A stretch of DNA of 6,699 nucleotides. Source: Acidobacteriota bacterium. GTDB taxonomy: Bacteria > Acidobacteriota > Aminicenantia > Aminicenantales > Aminicenantaceae. Positions within the stretch are counted from its first letter, which is position 1, and the number at the start of each line of letters is the position of its first letter. Location of the stretch: positions 1 to 6,699 of the forward strand of contig JAUWSR010000216.1 in NCBI GenBank assembly GCA_030609975.1. The letters are read 5' to 3'. The notes under the pieces are model-generated. The model was not told the DNA's origin, ran no database searches, and worked only from the letters and a program-made list of their open reading frames with translations. The position numbers and the translations under genes were made by a program. This document shows positions 1-6,699 of the stretch, piece after piece.

Positions 1-60
1 ATTCTCACTTTTTAATCAATGTCGACATAAAATACCCGATTTCAAAGGGTATGTCAACCC

Positions 61-66
61 TATAAT
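61..66 (+). promoter_or_regulatory. Possible -10 element (TATAAT) in the leader of the M14 gene
   Basis: A perfect TATAAT hexamer stands at 61-66, about 150 bases before the M14 start codon. No convincing -35 hexamer lies 16-18 bases upstream. A 5-bp GC-rich inverted repeat (AGGGT at 46-50, ACCCT at 57-61) abuts the hexamer and could be an operator or the remains of a terminator of an upstream gene. Use of this site would give a leader of about 140 bases. In AT-rich spacer DNA such a hexamer can arise by chance, so the call is weak. Confidence 0.25.
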
Positions 67-148
67 GTATATTCTCTCAGGTTATCGAGAACACACAGGC
101 TAAAGGGGACAGAATGTAAGTTTTTTCATTTAACACATAGGGTCGCAG

Positions 149-176
149 TTGACTTAAGATAAGAGAAAAATAAAAA
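149..176 (+). promoter_or_regulatory. Possible promoter close to the M14 gene
   Basis: TTGACT at 149-154 matches the sigma70 -35 consensus at five of six positions. TAAAAA at 171-176, 16 bases downstream, matches the -10 consensus at four of six. The predicted transcript would start near 183, some 30 bases before the M14 start codon. An alternative weak pair is TTAACA at 130-135 with TAAGAT at 155-160, but its 19-base spacer is long. I cannot choose between these and the TATAAT at 61-66 from sequence alone. Confidence 0.25.
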
Positions 177-213
177 TGGATAGATAAATCTTATGGAATA
201 GAAAGGGACGACC

Positions 214-3200
214 ATGAAAAAAACCACAGTGAGCTTATTGATGTGCTTGACATTGGTAGCCGGGCTTGGGGCTGAGGAAATGACCAGTCTCTCGCAGGTT
301 TATTCGCTGGGAAAAAGCCTTTTGGATACAGACGGAGATCAGCTGGCCGATTCCATAGCACTCCAGATCGTAATCCCCGATGAGCCCAACCCTCATGAAT
401 TGGCCATAGCGGCAGACATTGCAGCCAGGGTAAACTTGGAGTGCCTAGTCGTTGACTTCTCTCGAGTGGTCATGGAGTCCGAAATCCATAATCACGGGCA
501 AGACGTCTACCCTATTTTCATCGGCAACAGATTGAGAATTATCAAACAGGCGATCAAGGAGAAGAAACTGCCGGGACCTGACTTGACCGAGCATCAGGGC
601 CTGGTTACTTTCCTTTCTCACAACAATTCAAGCGGCCTGGCTCTCGTGGCCGGCTCCGACAAATCTCTCCTCCAGACAGGCCGGGCCTTTTTCCTGCGTT
701 GGCCCTATCTCTGGGAAATTTGGGGACGCAGCGAGGGACAAACCTTTTCTTCCCTGGAATATGATATTCGTGAAATTCTCACCCAAGCGGGTGTCACATT
801 TAAGAAGTTGAATATCCACTCAGCTCTGTATGAATTCCCTCCTATGGAATCTTCCTATGATGCGATAAAACGGCTGAGATTCGATCGGGGTGAGATCAAG
901 AACCTTACAGTGCATATTGATTTTGCTTCCTCTGAACATCAGGACCTGGCAATTCAAGTTTTGGAAGCTTTACTACAGGCGCATCTCCGTGGTCAGCAAA
1001 CAGAGACGCTATCCTATTCCGGCTGCGCGCGCCTCACTTTTTCACTCAATCATGGTGAAACCAACAGAAATGTCGAGCTTGATCGGGTGGGTTATCCCAA
1101 GCGTTTTCTGACCCCCGGTTACAAATCTCCTCGAGTGCCCCGGATATCAGCGAAAAACTTCGATCTCCTCAACTTTTTTTCCACCCAGGCTGCCTTCTCA
1201 GACAGCAACCGGGACGGATTTGCTGACAGGATCAACTCTACCATCATCCTCTCAGCGCAGGCTGGATTCCCGGAGATCCCTCGTTTGTCCTCTCGTATGG
1301 TTTTGGCAACCACCGGTGGCTCCTTCCCAATTACCTATCTCGACTCCGAAGTTAAAAAACCCGAGGCTTTGGACTCGGCCATCCTTATCGGGAAGCACAA
1401 TTCCTTAGTCAAAGAGCTGGTAAAAAATGCAAAACTCACCCCTCCAGAGCTGGACAAGCATCAAGGGTTGATACAGGTCATTCCTGAGGCCTTCAATAAA
1501 TCCAATGCTGTCGCCATCCTCAGCGCTGACAAGATCGGCATGGGAAAGACGCTGGACTATTTCAGCCGGATCTTTCCCTACCTTAAGGAATATCGGGACG
1601 GGACTCCTCAACTGAAAGATATCCAAGCCGCCTGGGAAGAGTTCTTAAAGGGAAATCAGGGAAGTGCCGAAGCTTATATGCTCGAACAGCTGAGAGACAT
1701 GGTCGAGAGTATCAAAGACAAAGACCTCGATCGTCTGGCTGTGAAGCTTTTCCTCCCTCAAAACCAAGCGAAATTTAAAGAGTTTATAGATAATTACCTG
1801 AGGGAGACTCTGCAGGCGGAAAATATAGAAACCCAGATCTATGCCCTGGAAGACAGTAAGATCGTGTTTGAAAAGTCACACGATATTCCCTGGGAAGCAG
1901 ATTTGGCCCTGGCTCTCCTGAAAGAACAGATTCCTAAGCTCATATCGTCACAAGGCGGCCTGCGTATCAATCTTGGTCTGAGCGAATCACCCACTGTCCG
2001 CAATCAGATAAAGCAAGAAATCATAGACCTGCTGGAAAAGAGTGACTTCAATGAGTTTTCGGTCATCGTGCGTTCGGCTTATAAACAAGGATTCTTCTGG
2101 CTGACCGAATCCATCCTCCCTCTGGTACAGAAAGATCGAGAGATACACCGGCTTCTTATTCGATTTGCCCAGGCTCAGGATGACTTCACTCAGCCAAAAA
2201 GGTTTTACACCGAACCTTACCGCTGGCTGCAGGAACTGTATCCCGTGGATGACATTTTTGCCAATGAATCCCATCTGGAGCTGGATGGGATCGTTTTCGA
2301 GATGAAGACAGAAGAGGATCCCATCTATGAAGTGCTGGCCTTTGACACAAGCGGCAAGCTCCGTTTTAGAGAGAGCTTCAGTCCCCGGACTCGAATTCAA
2401 ACCTATTTAAAAAACCTTCCTGAATGGGGCGATGTTACACTTACAACAGGTTGGCTTCAGATTCATTCCGGCGAAAAAATGATTGTGGATACTCAAATTA
2501 AGTGCGATCTGGAAAGATTCTGGGATTTCTACCAGGATGAGGTCTTAAAAGAGGTATATCAGTTCATCCTCAAAAAAACCGGCAATGAGCCGTCGTTTGA
2601 ACAACAGCCCTATTTTAAGCGCCTTCTGGTGGAGCTGTGGTTGAGCGAGCCGGATTTCCAGCTGGGAGTGGATGAAGAGGCTGTCTCCAGCCTGGAAGCG
2701 ATGCATGATGAACTCTACTTCGACACCCTGGACTTTTTTCGAGGGCTCACCGATGTGGAACTGAAGGATGACGATATTCCTGAGGATTCCTCACGCTACT
2801 CAGCCCCCGGTAATATCCTGCCCATGATCCATCCTTCTCAGGAAGGTAAACCTGGAAGAGTGAAGGTGGTCTTTGAGGACTGGTATGCCCGAACTCCTCG
2901 AATGGAGGTAGAATGGCAAGCAGTCGGCAAAGAAAAACACAATAAAGAATTCACTTTCCCAAAACTCAAGCCCAAAAGTATTCGCTTCCCATCGCTGATC
3001 TACGACGGCCAAAAAGACACGATCTCCAGCCTCTTTACGGAGATCGTGATCGAGAAAGAAAAGGATTACCTCATGCTCATTGAGACACTCTCCACTTTAA
3101 AAGAGCTGGAATCTCAGCGTGTCCTGAGCCCGGCCTTCTCCTTCCCTGGGTTGAATACGATCGTTCTCCGCCTCAAACACAAAGATTTGATAAAAACGGT

Positions 3201-4383
3201 AAACTTCCCGGTTAGCTGGTCGGAAAACCCGGCTCCCCATCGCTCATCCGCGCTTGACTCAGAAAGCACTGAGGTGCCCACGGATAGGATCATTTCTCCC
3301 GAAATGTGTTTCAATATCGTCCAAGGGTTGTCCACTCGATATGGTCTTAAAAGCTATATCGCAGGCAGATCGTACCAAAATCGAGAAATCCCGGTTCTGG
3401 AAGTATTCTCTCCCCACAAGCAATATGTATCTCTTCCGAGGTTACAGACCTTCAAACCGACTCTATATTTGAATGGCCGACAGCATGCCAATGAAGTAAG
3501 CGCCACCAATTACATCCTAAAATTCGCGGAATTACTGGCAACAGACAATAACTATCAAGACTATCTCAACCGTGTCAATTTTGTGCTGCACCCCTTGGAA
3601 AATCCCGATGGTGCCGAACTGGCCTACGAACTGCAAAAACTCACACCGTTCCACAGTCTGCATGCGGGACGCTACTCAGCCTTAGGAATTGATATCGGAT
3701 ATCAGGTTGGCGCCAGCCAACCACTTCTGCCGGAAGCTAAGGTTCGTAGGGATCTTCAGGAAAAATGGCTGCCGGATATCCACCTCAATCTCCATGGATA
3801 TCCCTCACACGAATGGGTTCAGCAATTCTCCAACTATTCACCCTACCTCTTTCGGGATTACTGGATCCCCCGAGGGTGGTTCGCTTATTTCAGAGCCGTC
3901 TCTAATCCTCTCTATGGAGAATGGGCCCAGGCTGGGCAGGACATGAAGAAAATGCTTATAAAAGGGATGAACGCACAGGCCGACATCTATGACTCCAACC
4001 AACGCTTCTACAACCGGTATTTCCGCTGGGCAGCCCGATGGCAGCCTCATATGAACTACCTGGAACGGTATGAGGGTTTGAATCTGTACGCCAAACGTCG
4101 TTCATCGCGGGAATCCCGGCTCACTGAGCGGGGAAAGATCACCTACGTGACAGAAACACCGGAACTCATGGACGAAACCGCTCACGGGAACTGGCTGGAT
4201 TTCCTGACTCAGCAAGGGTTGACCTATATCAGGGCCCACTGCGATTACCTGAATCAGGCAGTATTCGTAATCGAGAGGATCGAAGAAGAAAGTGGAGAGC
4301 GCATTCAAATACAGTTTGTGCGAAAACGTCCCGGAAAATTGCACAAGCCGAGCTCAAGCGCCTCCAATGAAAAAAATGAATAA
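214..4383 (+). CDS. Large secreted M14-family zinc carboxypeptidase-like protein (1389 aa) with duplicated N-terminal modules
   Basis: Exported zinc peptidase-like protein. Residues 1-20 form a Sec signal peptide (KK, hydrophobic core, likely cut after Gly-Ala20). The ATG follows AAAGGG at 202-207, spaced 6 bases. Residues 25-175 and 312-463 are an internal duplication: each has an acidic loop (DTDGDQLAD at 38-46; DSNRDGFAD at 330-338), then an IGxxxxxxK-like segment and a shared HQGL (127-130; 416-419). A degenerate third loop is DKDLDR at 502-507. The M14 domain covers about 1026-1345. It shows HANE (His1091, Glu1094: first two zinc ligands), NPDG at 1130-1133, a third zinc His in DIHLNLHGYPSHEW (His1194 or His1190), and Glu1314 in VTETPE as likely catalytic base. 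The classical GxDxNRN motif appears replaced by GIDIGYQ (1158-1164). M14 domains are normally about 300 residues, so some 1000 residues here are accessory; 640-1020 I do not recognise. The acidic loops suggest calcium binding (inferred). Substrate is unknown: protein, peptide, or peptidoglycan stem peptide. The M14 assignment is firm, the exact reaction is not. Confidence 0.88.
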   Translation: MKKTTVSLLMCLTLVAGLGAEEMTSLSQVYSLGKSLLDTDGDQLADSIALQIVIPDEPNPHELAIAADIAARVNLECLVVDFSRVVMESEIHNHGQDVYPIFIGNRLRIIKQAIKEKKLPGPDLTEHQGLVTFLSHNNSSGLALVAGSDKSLLQTGRAFFLRWPYLWEIWGRSEGQTFSSLEYDIREILTQAGVTFKKLNIHSALYEFPPMESSYDAIKRLRFDRGEIKNLTVHIDFASSEHQDLAIQVLEALLQAHLRGQQTETLSYSGCARLTFSLNHGETNRNVELDRVGYPKRFLTPGYKSPRVPRISAKNFDLLNFFSTQAAFSDSNRDGFADRINSTIILSAQAGFPEIPRLSSRMVLATTGGSFPITYLDSEVKKPEALDSAILIGKHNSLVKELVKNAKLTPPELDKHQGLIQVIPEAFNKSNAVAILSADKIGMGKTLDYFSRIFPYLKEYRDGTPQLKDIQAAWEEFLKGNQGSAEAYMLEQLRDMVESIKDKDLDRLAVKLFLPQNQAKFKEFIDNYLRETLQAENIETQIYALEDSKIVFEKSHDIPWEADLALALLKEQIPKLISSQGGLRINLGLSESPTVRNQIKQEIIDLLEKSDFNEFSVIVRSAYKQGFFWLTESILPLVQKDREIHRLLIRFAQAQDDFTQPKRFYTEPYRWLQELYPVDDIFANESHLELDGIVFEMKTEEDPIYEVLAFDTSGKLRFRESFSPRTRIQTYLKNLPEWGDVTLTTGWLQIHSGEKMIVDTQIKCDLERFWDFYQDEVLKEVYQFILKKTGNEPSFEQQPYFKRLLVELWLSEPDFQLGVDEEAVSSLEAMHDELYFDTLDFFRGLTDVELKDDDIPEDSSRYSAPGNILPMIHPSQEGKPGRVKVVFEDWYARTPRMEVEWQAVGKEKHNKEFTFPKLKPKSIRFPSLIYDGQKDTISSLFTEIVIEKEKDYLMLIETLSTLKELESQRVLSPAFSFPGLNTIVLRLKHKDLIKTVNFPVSWSENPAPHRSSALDSESTEVPTDRIISPEMCFNIVQGLSTRYGLKSYIAGRSYQNREIPVLEVFSPHKQYVSLPRLQTFKPTLYLNGRQHANEVSATNYILKFAELLATDNNYQDYLNRVNFVLHPLENPDGAELAYELQKLTPFHSLHAGRYSALGIDIGYQVGASQPLLPEAKVRRDLQEKWLPDIHLNLHGYPSHEWVQQFSNYSPYLFRDYWIPRGWFAYFRAVSNPLYGEWAQAGQDMKKMLIKGMNAQADIYDSNQRFYNRYFRWAARWQPHMNYLERYEGLNLYAKRRSSRESRLTERGKITYVTETPELMDETAHGNWLDFLTQQGLTYIRAHCDYLNQAVFVIERIEEESGERIQIQFVRKRPGKLHKPSSSASNEKNE

Positions 4384-4515
4384 AAAACGTTTACGTATCG
4401 TATTTCACATATTACAATATTAAAGAACCAATCTGAATTATTCAGAAAAAATATCGATTACAAATCAAAATAGCATTGTAGTCGAAATTATCGGAATATT
4501 TACGAATTGAGCGAG
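4384..4515. other. AT-rich spacer after the M14 gene
   Basis: This non-coding stretch directly follows the M14 stop codon and is visibly richer in A and T than the flanking genes. It holds a 6-bp hairpin (TCTGAA at 4432-4437, TTCAGA at 4441-4446, loop TTA) followed by A residues rather than T residues, so it is not a typical terminator for the + strand. I see no RNA gene or reading frame of note in it. Confidence 0.6.
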
Positions 4516-4540
4516 AAATGTCGATTGAATATGCTATGAT
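4507..4540 (+). promoter_or_regulatory. Candidate extended -10 promoter for the LolA-like/M48 operon
   Basis: TGCTATGAT at 4532-4540 matches the extended -10 form TGnTATAAT at all but one base. A start near 4547 would give a leader of about 30 bases before the ATG at 4578. An alternative reading of the same stretch is TTGAGC (4507-4512), a 17-base spacer and TATGCT (4530-4535), each hexamer matching at four of six positions. The element lies in the loop of the 4516-4553 inverted repeat. Confidence 0.4.
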
Positions 4541-4556
4541 CATATCGACATTTTTT
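4516..4556 (+). terminator. 10-bp inverted repeat plus T tract: probable terminator of the M14 gene, or operator
   Basis: AAATGTCGAT (4516-4525) and ATCGACATTT (4544-4553) are perfect reverse complements separated by 18 bases, and the second arm runs into a six-T tract (4551-4556). In RNA this is a stem followed by U residues, the form of a Rho-independent terminator, though the stem has only three G-C pairs and the loop is large. It sits about 130 bases after the M14 stop codon. The same repeat flanks the candidate promoter of the next gene, so it could equally be a dyad operator bound by a dimeric regulator. The two roles are not exclusive. Confidence 0.45.
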
Positions 4557-4566
4557 ATAAACAAAA

Positions 4567-4572
4567 AGGAGG
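4567..4572 (+). promoter_or_regulatory. Strong ribosome binding site fixing the start at 4578
   Basis: AGGAGG at 4567-4572 is a full Shine-Dalgarno match, five bases before the ATG at 4578. This decides against the in-frame ATG at 4518, which has no ribosome binding site, lies in the inverted repeat and would put 20 extra residues in front of a well-formed signal peptide. Confidence 0.85.
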
Positions 4573-4577
4573 AGAAC

Positions 4578-5336
4578 ATGAAGAGATTGATCATCACAGG
4601 GATTACCGGGCTTTTTCTACTCAGCTTGATAGCCGCTCCCGTACTCGAGCTCAATGCTCAAGAAAAGAAATCCGATCCCAAGGCCCTAGAGATACTGGAA
4701 AGGATGATAAAGGCCATGGGCGGCAGGAAAACACTCGAAGCCGTAGAGGACACCACCGCCTCGGGATCGATGGAATTGATTCAAATGGGGATGGAAGGTT
4801 CGGTCACAGTTTACACAAAGAGGCCCAATATGATGCGCATGGACATCGAAGTCATGGGCATGACCATTACCCAGGCCTATGACGGCAATGTCGCCTGGGG
4901 AGTCAACCCCCAAACCGGAAGTGTAGAGGAGATGCCCGAGCAACAGAAGGAACAATTCAGCCGTGAAGCTCTAGGCGATGCGGTCTACCTGCATCCTGAC
5001 AAGCACGGTATTGTCTTCACCTATAAAGGGGCGGAAAAAATCGAGGACGTAGAGCACCATGTACTGGTCATGACCTACGCCGACGGCTATGAAACAACCC
5101 TCTTTATAGACGGGAAGACCGATCTCATCTACAAGGCCCTGGCGGTCGCTCCCAACATGATGACCGGCATGGACAGCGATGTCGAGACCATTTTTTCCGA
5201 TTACAAAGAATTGGATGGGACCATGGTCGCTTTTTCATTCACACAGTACATGGACGGTGAAGAATTCATGGTCTTAACAATGGACGAGATCGAGTACAAC
5301 ACCGGTCTGGAAGATTCCCTCTTCAAGATGGACTAG
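4578..5336 (+). CDS. Exported LolA-like (outer-membrane lipoprotein-sorting fold) protein, 252 aa
   Basis: Probable periplasmic protein of the LolA/LolB-like fold, a half-open beta barrel which in characterised members carries lipoprotein acyl chains. A signal peptide covers residues 1-27 (MKRL, hydrophobic core, likely cut at LNA-Q). The mature protein follows the pattern of this group: a helix ending in AMGGRKTL (46-53), paired strands rich in Met and Gly (GSMELIQMGMEGSV), a YTKRPNMMR segment, AYDGNVAWGVNP, then ADGYETTLFIDGKTDLIYK, DYKELDG, and a C-terminal NTGLEDSLFKM. The same module occurs as stand-alone proteins and fused to M16 peptidases in other bacteria (family knowledge). It is not a canonical LolA, so the ligand is unknown; lipid or lipoprotein binding is inferred from fold. 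Five bases separate its stop codon from the M48 gene, so the two form an operon. Methionine content is high. The fold assignment rests on pattern recognition. Confidence 0.75.
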   Translation: MKRLIITGITGLFLLSLIAAPVLELNAQEKKSDPKALEILERMIKAMGGRKTLEAVEDTTASGSMELIQMGMEGSVTVYTKRPNMMRMDIEVMGMTITQAYDGNVAWGVNPQTGSVEEMPEQQKEQFSREALGDAVYLHPDKHGIVFTYKGAEKIEDVEHHVLVMTYADGYETTLFIDGKTDLIYKALAVAPNMMTGMDSDVETIFSDYKELDGTMVAFSFTQYMDGEEFMVLTMDEIEYNTGLEDSLFKMD

Positions 5337-5341
5337 ATCCC

Positions 5342-6699
5342 ATGCCGAGAGCTAGCCTAAGTGTGGGGGTCTGCGCCTTAATCGCTCTGATCACCCTCAT
5401 GGCCGCAGCCTGTGCGGTCAACCCGGTCACAGGTAAGAAGGAGCTCATGCTCTACTCCGAAGCAGATGAGATCGCTATGGGAAAACAGACCGATCAGCAG
5501 GTAAAGAGCATCTACGGCATCTATGCAGATAAAGGCTTGAATAGCTATGTGAACAAGATCGGACAAGAGCTGGCCCCCTATACGCATCGTCCTCAATTGA
5601 CATATCATTTTGCGGTGCTCGATTCTCCCGTCGTCAATGCCTTCGCCGCTCCAGGTGGCTATATCTATGTAACACGAGGCATCTTGGCCATGATGAATTC
5701 TGAAGCGGAATTGGCCGTGGTGTTGGGGCATGAGTTGGGGCATGTGAATGCCAGGCACAGCATGAGCCGGTTGAGCAGCCAGACCATGGTGGGTCTCGGA
5801 TTAGCGGCCGGCAGTGCTATCAATAAGACTTTTTCCGACTTAGCCGGACTCGCCAGCACAGGCATGCAGCTGCTGTTTCTCAAATACAGCCGCGATGATG
5901 AACGGGAAGCAGATCAACTAGGGGTGGACTATTCACGCCAAGGAGGCTACAACCCTTCAAAAATGATCGATTTTTTCGCATCCTTGGAAAATCTGGGTGA
6001 CCTTTCGGGAGGGCAATCCCTTCCCGGCTTTCTTTCGACTCACCCTTTGACCAGTGAACGTATCCAGAATACCCAAGACATGATCCTGGATTCTGACAAT
6101 CAGCTGAAGGTGGATCAGAACGGATACTTTAACCGGATCAACAATATGATCTACGGTCCGGATCCCCGGCAAGGTTACGTTGAGGGACATTCGTTCTATC
6201 ATCCTGACCTGCGTTTTTTGTTTTCCTTTCCAGCTGACTGGAAGGTCCAAAACAATCCCTCTCAAGTCCTAATGGTATCCGAGGATGAAAACGCTGCCGT
6301 GATACTCCAAGCTGAAAAAAGCTCAGAAAATCCGCGTGAGTATTCTCAGAAACAACTCTCCCAAGTCGAGGGAATTAAGCTCATAGAAGACCGGAGTCTA
6401 AGGATAAACGGCCTCTCAGCCTATCAGTATCTCCTGGACTACAGCCAACCGGAGCAAAGCGATCTGCGGATCCTGCTCACCTATACCCAGTACAATTCCT
6501 TCATATATACCTTCACCTCTCTTAGCACAGTCAATAATTATTCAGCCTACAGCCGTCGTTTCCAGAATCTGGCCGAATCCTTCCAGCGGCTGAGCGATCC
6601 CAAATACCTCAACCGCCAGCCCAAGCGGCTCAAATTTGTGAAGGCGGATGGACGACAGTCTCTGAAAACGATGTTCCAAAGTGCAAGAATGCCGGAAGA
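5342..6699 (+). CDS. M48-family zinc metalloprotease, probable lipoprotein, BepA/YfgC-like (3' end beyond window)
   Basis: Envelope metallopeptidase; 452 codons are visible with no stop before the window edge. The N-terminus is hydrophobic and ends in MAAAC at Cys24, a plausible lipobox, followed by AVNPVTGKKEL, a start common in lipoprotein M48 proteases. HELGH at 130-134 gives two zinc ligands and the catalytic Glu131; SRDDEREAD at 183-191 gives the third ligand (Glu187) and Asp191. THPLTSER carries His234, which corresponds to the His of E. coli BepA that can cap the zinc in a latent state. BepA continues with TPR repeats; here residues about 282-420 are instead a mixed beta domain (FSFPADWKV, then INGLSAYQYLLDY), and RLKFVKADGRQSL at 429-441 looks like the start of a further small domain. 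The ATG is five bases after the preceding stop codon and has no clear Shine-Dalgarno sequence, suggesting translational coupling. Likely role: degradation or assembly control of outer-membrane proteins, inferred from BepA. Confidence 0.88.
   Translation, partial: MPRASLSVGVCALIALITLMAAACAVNPVTGKKELMLYSEADEIAMGKQTDQQVKSIYGIYADKGLNSYVNKIGQELAPYTHRPQLTYHFAVLDSPVVNAFAAPGGYIYVTRGILAMMNSEAELAVVLGHELGHVNARHSMSRLSSQTMVGLGLAAGSAINKTFSDLAGLASTGMQLLFLKYSRDDEREADQLGVDYSRQGGYNPSKMIDFFASLENLGDLSGGQSLPGFLSTHPLTSERIQNTQDMILDSDNQLKVDQNGYFNRINNMIYGPDPRQGYVEGHSFYHPDLRFLFSFPADWKVQNNPSQVLMVSEDENAAVILQAEKSSENPREYSQKQLSQVEGIKLIEDRSLRINGLSAYQYLLDYSQPEQSDLRILLTYTQYNSFIYTFTSLSTVNNYSAYSRRFQNLAESFQRLSDPKYLNRQPKRLKFVKADGRQSLKTMFQSARMPE

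Noticed and set aside
72..91. Hairpin TTCTC / GAGAA in the leader as a riboswitch or attenuator
   Set aside because: Only five base pairs with a 10-base loop, no T tract after it and no conserved riboswitch core that I can recognise.
1987..2400. Open frame of 137 codons on the - strand inside the M14 gene
   Set aside because: Lies wholly within a well-supported coding region, has no recognisable protein character, and is best explained as an antisense shadow.
4432..4446. Hairpin TCTGAA-TTA-TTCAGA as terminator of the M14 gene
   Set aside because: It is followed by A residues, not T residues, on the + strand. The repeat at 4516-4556 is the better candidate.
4518..4577. Upstream in-frame ATG extending the LolA-like protein by 20 residues
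   Set aside because: No ribosome binding site, and it lies in the inverted repeat and promoter. The ATG at 4578 has a full Shine-Dalgarno match and gives a clean signal peptide.
4442..4654. Open frame of 70 codons on the - strand across the spacer
   Set aside because: Covers AT-rich spacer and the 5' end of the LolA-like gene; no ribosome binding site or protein family pattern seen.
5378..5758. Open frame of 126 codons on the - strand, rich in His
   Set aside because: Antisense to the M48 protease including its HELGH region; its composition is a by-product of that gene's codons.
1..6699. CRISPR array, tRNA, insertion sequence or phage remnants
   Set aside because: No regularly spaced repeats, cloverleaf, transposase-like frame or terminal inverted repeats were found on reading both strands.

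Overview
The window carries three genes, all on the + strand. All three products have N-terminal export signals, so this is a cell-envelope locus: (1) a very large secreted M14-type zinc carboxypeptidase-like protein (214-4383); (2) a LolA-like exported protein (4578-5336); (3) an M48-family zinc metalloprotease with a lipoprotein-type signal peptide (5342 to the window edge, incomplete). I see no RNA gene, mobile element, CRISPR array or phage trace.

The organism is a Gram-negative-type (diderm) bacterium with moderate GC content in its genes and AT-rich spacers. The style of the genes (giant M14 protein with Asp-rich loops; LolA-like protein with a GG motif after the signal peptide; BepA/YfgC-like M48 lipoprotein) recalls uncultured lineages such as Aminicenantes, Acidobacteriota or related candidate phyla. 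That placement is an impression from protein style, not a demonstrated assignment.

Layout: 1-213 is non-coding leader with possible promoters, two short hairpins and a start-stop codon pair. 214-4383 is the M14 protein. Its N-terminal half contains an internal duplication of about 150 residues, each copy opening with a DxDxDG-like acidic loop, and the peptidase domain lies in the last ~360 residues. 4384-4577 is an AT-rich spacer with a 10-bp inverted repeat running into a T tract; an extended -10 promoter sits inside the loop of that repeat. 4578-5336 and 5342-6699 are separated by only 5 bases and form an operon.

How they may work together: genes 2 and 3 are probably co-transcribed and both are expected in the periplasm or at the outer membrane, where a LolA-fold protein (binding acyl chains or a hydrophobic ligand) and a BepA-like protease would fit envelope biogenesis or quality control. 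The M14 protein has its own leader and a likely terminator after it, so any functional link to the other two is only by neighbourhood. The most notable observations are the internal duplication and the apparent loss of the classical carboxylate-binding Asn-Arg pair in the M14 protein, and the promoter embedded in an inverted repeat before gene 2.
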